Assembly (NCBI GenBank): GCA_019240475.1 | Contig: JAFAYI010000006.1 | Coordinates: 248,001 to 312,000, forward strand | DNA from: Acidobacteriaceae bacterium | Lineage (GTDB): Bacteria; Acidobacteriota; Terriglobia; Bryobacterales; Bryobacteraceae | DNA: 64,000 nt | Direction: 5' to 3' | Part shown: positions 62,687 through 64,000 of the stretch, one piece after another | How positions within the stretch are numbered: the first letter of the stretch is position 1 | How the letters are laid out: each line of letters starts with the position of its first letter | Notes under the pieces: generated by a model | Database searches by the model: none | What the model saw: only the letters and a program-made list of their open reading frames with translations | Told to the model about the DNA's origin: nothing | Translations under genes and position numbers: made by a program

Positions 62687-64000
62687 ATGCCTCGCACGAT
62701 TATCGAAAAAGTTTGGAACAATCACATCGTTGCCGAGCGCCCCGGCGCTCCCACTCTGCTCTACATCGACCTCCACCTGGTCCACGAGGTCACATCTCCT
62801 CAAGCCTTCTCCGGCCTTCGCGAGCGCGGCCTGCAAGTGCGCCGCCCCGATCTCACCATCGGCACCACGGACCACAGCATCCCCACCTACGACCGCTCTC
62901 TGCCGATCCTTGATGAAATCGCCGGCCAGCAGATCAGTCAGTTTGAAAAGAACTGCCGCGATTTCGGCGTCCCGTTTTACGGGCCTCACAGCGAGAAGCA
63001 AGGAATCGTCCACATCATCGGCCCCGAGCAAGGCCTCACCCAGCCCGGCATGACCGTTGTCTGCGGCGACAGCCACACCGCCACCCACGGCGCCTTCGGC
63101 GCGCTCGCCTTCGGCATCGGCACCAGCCAGGTGGAGCATGTGCTCGCTTCCCAATGCCTGCTGCAAACGCGATCCAAGACCTACGAAGTGCGCGTCGAAG
63201 GAACGCTCCGCCCCGGTGTCGCGGCCAAGGACATCATCCTGAATCTGATCTCGCGGATCGGCATCGGCGGCGGCACCGGCTGCGTGTTCGAATACGCAGG
63301 TTCGGCCATTCGCTCGCTCTCGATGGAGGAGCGCATGACCATCTGCAACATGTCCATCGAAGCAGGCGCGCGCGCCGGCCTGGTCGCCCCCGACGATACA
63401 ACCTATCAATATCTCTCCGGCCGCCCCTACGCCCCCCAAGGCGCCGGCTGGGAGCGCGCTCTCGCCCTCTGGCGCGGGCTTCCGTCCGATCCCGGGGCAA
63501 CCTTCGATAAGCGCATAGACATCGACGCCTCTAGCCTTGAGCCCATGATCACCTTCGGCACCAATCCCGGCATGGGCATTCCCATCACCGCGCCCGTTCC
63601 CGACCCATCCTCCATGAACGATCCGCTCGAACGCGATTCGTTAGGCAAAGCTTTGCGCTACATGGATCTGCCTTCCGGGCGCCCGCTGCTCGGCCATCCC
63701 GTTAACGTCGTATTCATCGGAAGCTGCACCAACTCGCGCATCTCCGACCTGCGGGCCGCCGCCGAAATCTTCAAGGGCCGCAAGGTCAATCCTAAGGTGC
63801 GCGTCATGGTGGTGCCCGGCTCGCAGCTCGTCAAGAAGCAGGCGCAGGCCGAAGGCCTCGACCGCATCTTCAAAGACGCCGGCGCCGATTGGCGAGAAGC
63901 CGGCTGCTCGATGTGCATCGCCATGAACGGCGACCAGCTCTCGCCCGGCGAATACAGCGTCTCCACCAGCAATCGCAACTTCGAGGGGCGCCAGGGTAAA
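62687..64000 (+). CDS. leuC: 3-isopropylmalate dehydratase large subunit (3' end outside window)
   Basis: Isomerises 2- to 3-isopropylmalate with a 4Fe-4S cluster. I translated it from ATG 62687; it begins [20 protein letters not shown] and the frame stays open to base 64000, 438 residues so far. Aconitase-family features are [38 protein letters not shown], the Fe-S Cys in [13 protein letters not shown] and the pair in GCSMCIAMN. It lies 13 bases after leuB, completing leuA-leuB-leuC; leuD probably follows outside the window. Confidence 0.93.
   Translation, partial: MPRTIIEKVWNNHIVAERPGAPTLLYIDLHLVHEVTSPQAFSGLRERGLQVRRPDLTIGTTDHSIPTYDRSLPILDEIAGQQISQFEKNCRDFGVPFYGPHSEKQGIVHIIGPEQGLTQPGMTVVCGDSHTATHGAFGALAFGIGTSQVEHVLASQCLLQTRSKTYEVRVEGTLRPGVAAKDIILNLISRIGIGGGTGCVFEYAGSAIRSLSMEERMTICNMSIEAGARAGLVAPDDTTYQYLSGRPYAPQGAGWERALALWRGLPSDPGATFDKRIDIDASSLEPMITFGTNPGMGIPITAPVPDPSSMNDPLERDSLGKALRYMDLPSGRPLLGHPVNVVFIGSCTNSRISDLRAAAEIFKGRKVNPKVRVMVVPGSQLVKKQAQAEGLDRIFKDAGADWREAGCSMCIAMNGDQLSPGEYSVSTSNRNFEGRQGK

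Noticed and set aside
62564..63439. 291-codon minus-strand frame opposite leuC
   Set aside because: leuC on the plus strand is unmistakable; the frame is an antisense shadow of GC-rich codons.

Overview
The window is a 64 kb, GC-rich, densely coded chromosomal segment of a Gram-negative bacterium, most likely an Acidobacteriota of the Solibacter/Bryobacter type. This is inferred from gene content, not from a marker gene. LptB, an AsmA-like protein and long-form HPF next to RpoN and LptB point to a diderm. The DUF2203-DUF507 pair, secreted choice-of-anchor-D proteins and the 'NAQLSTGP' protein family point to Acidobacteriota. Most of the window is ordinary housekeeping.

Layout: 1-7.4 kb (minus) holds a mannose-1-phosphate guanylyltransferase cut by the window edge, signal peptidase I, a soluble lytic transglycosylase, a GAF-like protein and an AsmA-like protein. 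7.5-12.1 kb (plus) holds a HAD phosphatase, a VOC protein, an MFS exporter, a TPR protein and a polytopic membrane protein. 12.1-17.8 kb holds DUF507/DUF2203, endonuclease IV, leucyl-tRNA synthetase, a VOC protein and exonuclease III. 17.9-22.0 kb is a compact minus-strand cassette ending in a SIR2-like NADase-type gene; it is the best candidate for an undescribed (defence) system. 22.3-27.6 kb holds an acidobacterial family protein, two divergent GT2 glycosyltransferases and a PP2C phosphatase. 27.8-31 kb holds three secreted-protein genes. 31-36.2 kb holds thiD, an operon for sulfur-carrier-dependent cysteine synthesis (cysteine synthase, JAMM protease and a CysO-MoeZ fusion) and an Na+/H+ antiporter. 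36.3-41.5 kb holds malQ, a sugar-type MFS transporter, fdhD, a DUF7009-like protein and a secreted protein. 41.5-45.6 kb holds rapZ, hpf, rpoN and lptB. 45.6-48.2 kb holds a GT-C glycosyltransferase and ada.

At 48.26 kb a complete tRNA-Arg(ACG) gene on the minus strand marks one end of a 4 kb integrated element (48.3-52.34 kb). A 39-bp copy of the 5' half of the tRNA lies at the far end, a decayed tyrosine-recombinase fragment lies just inside, and three orphan genes form the cargo. 52.4-58.2 kb holds a PleD-like diguanylate cyclase, clpP, an MltD-type lytic transglycosylase, an acidic/basic H1-like protein and a HipA-family kinase. 58.2-64 kb holds thiO, a LysR regulator and, divergent from it, the leucine operon leuA (lacking the usual regulatory domain), leuB and leuC, which runs off the window.

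The functional themes are envelope and peptidoglycan maintenance, sulfur/cofactor metabolism (cysteine, thiamine, molybdenum enzymes), branched-chain amino acid synthesis and DNA repair (nfo, xth, ada), interrupted by two accessory insertions: the SIR2 cassette and the tRNA-Arg element.
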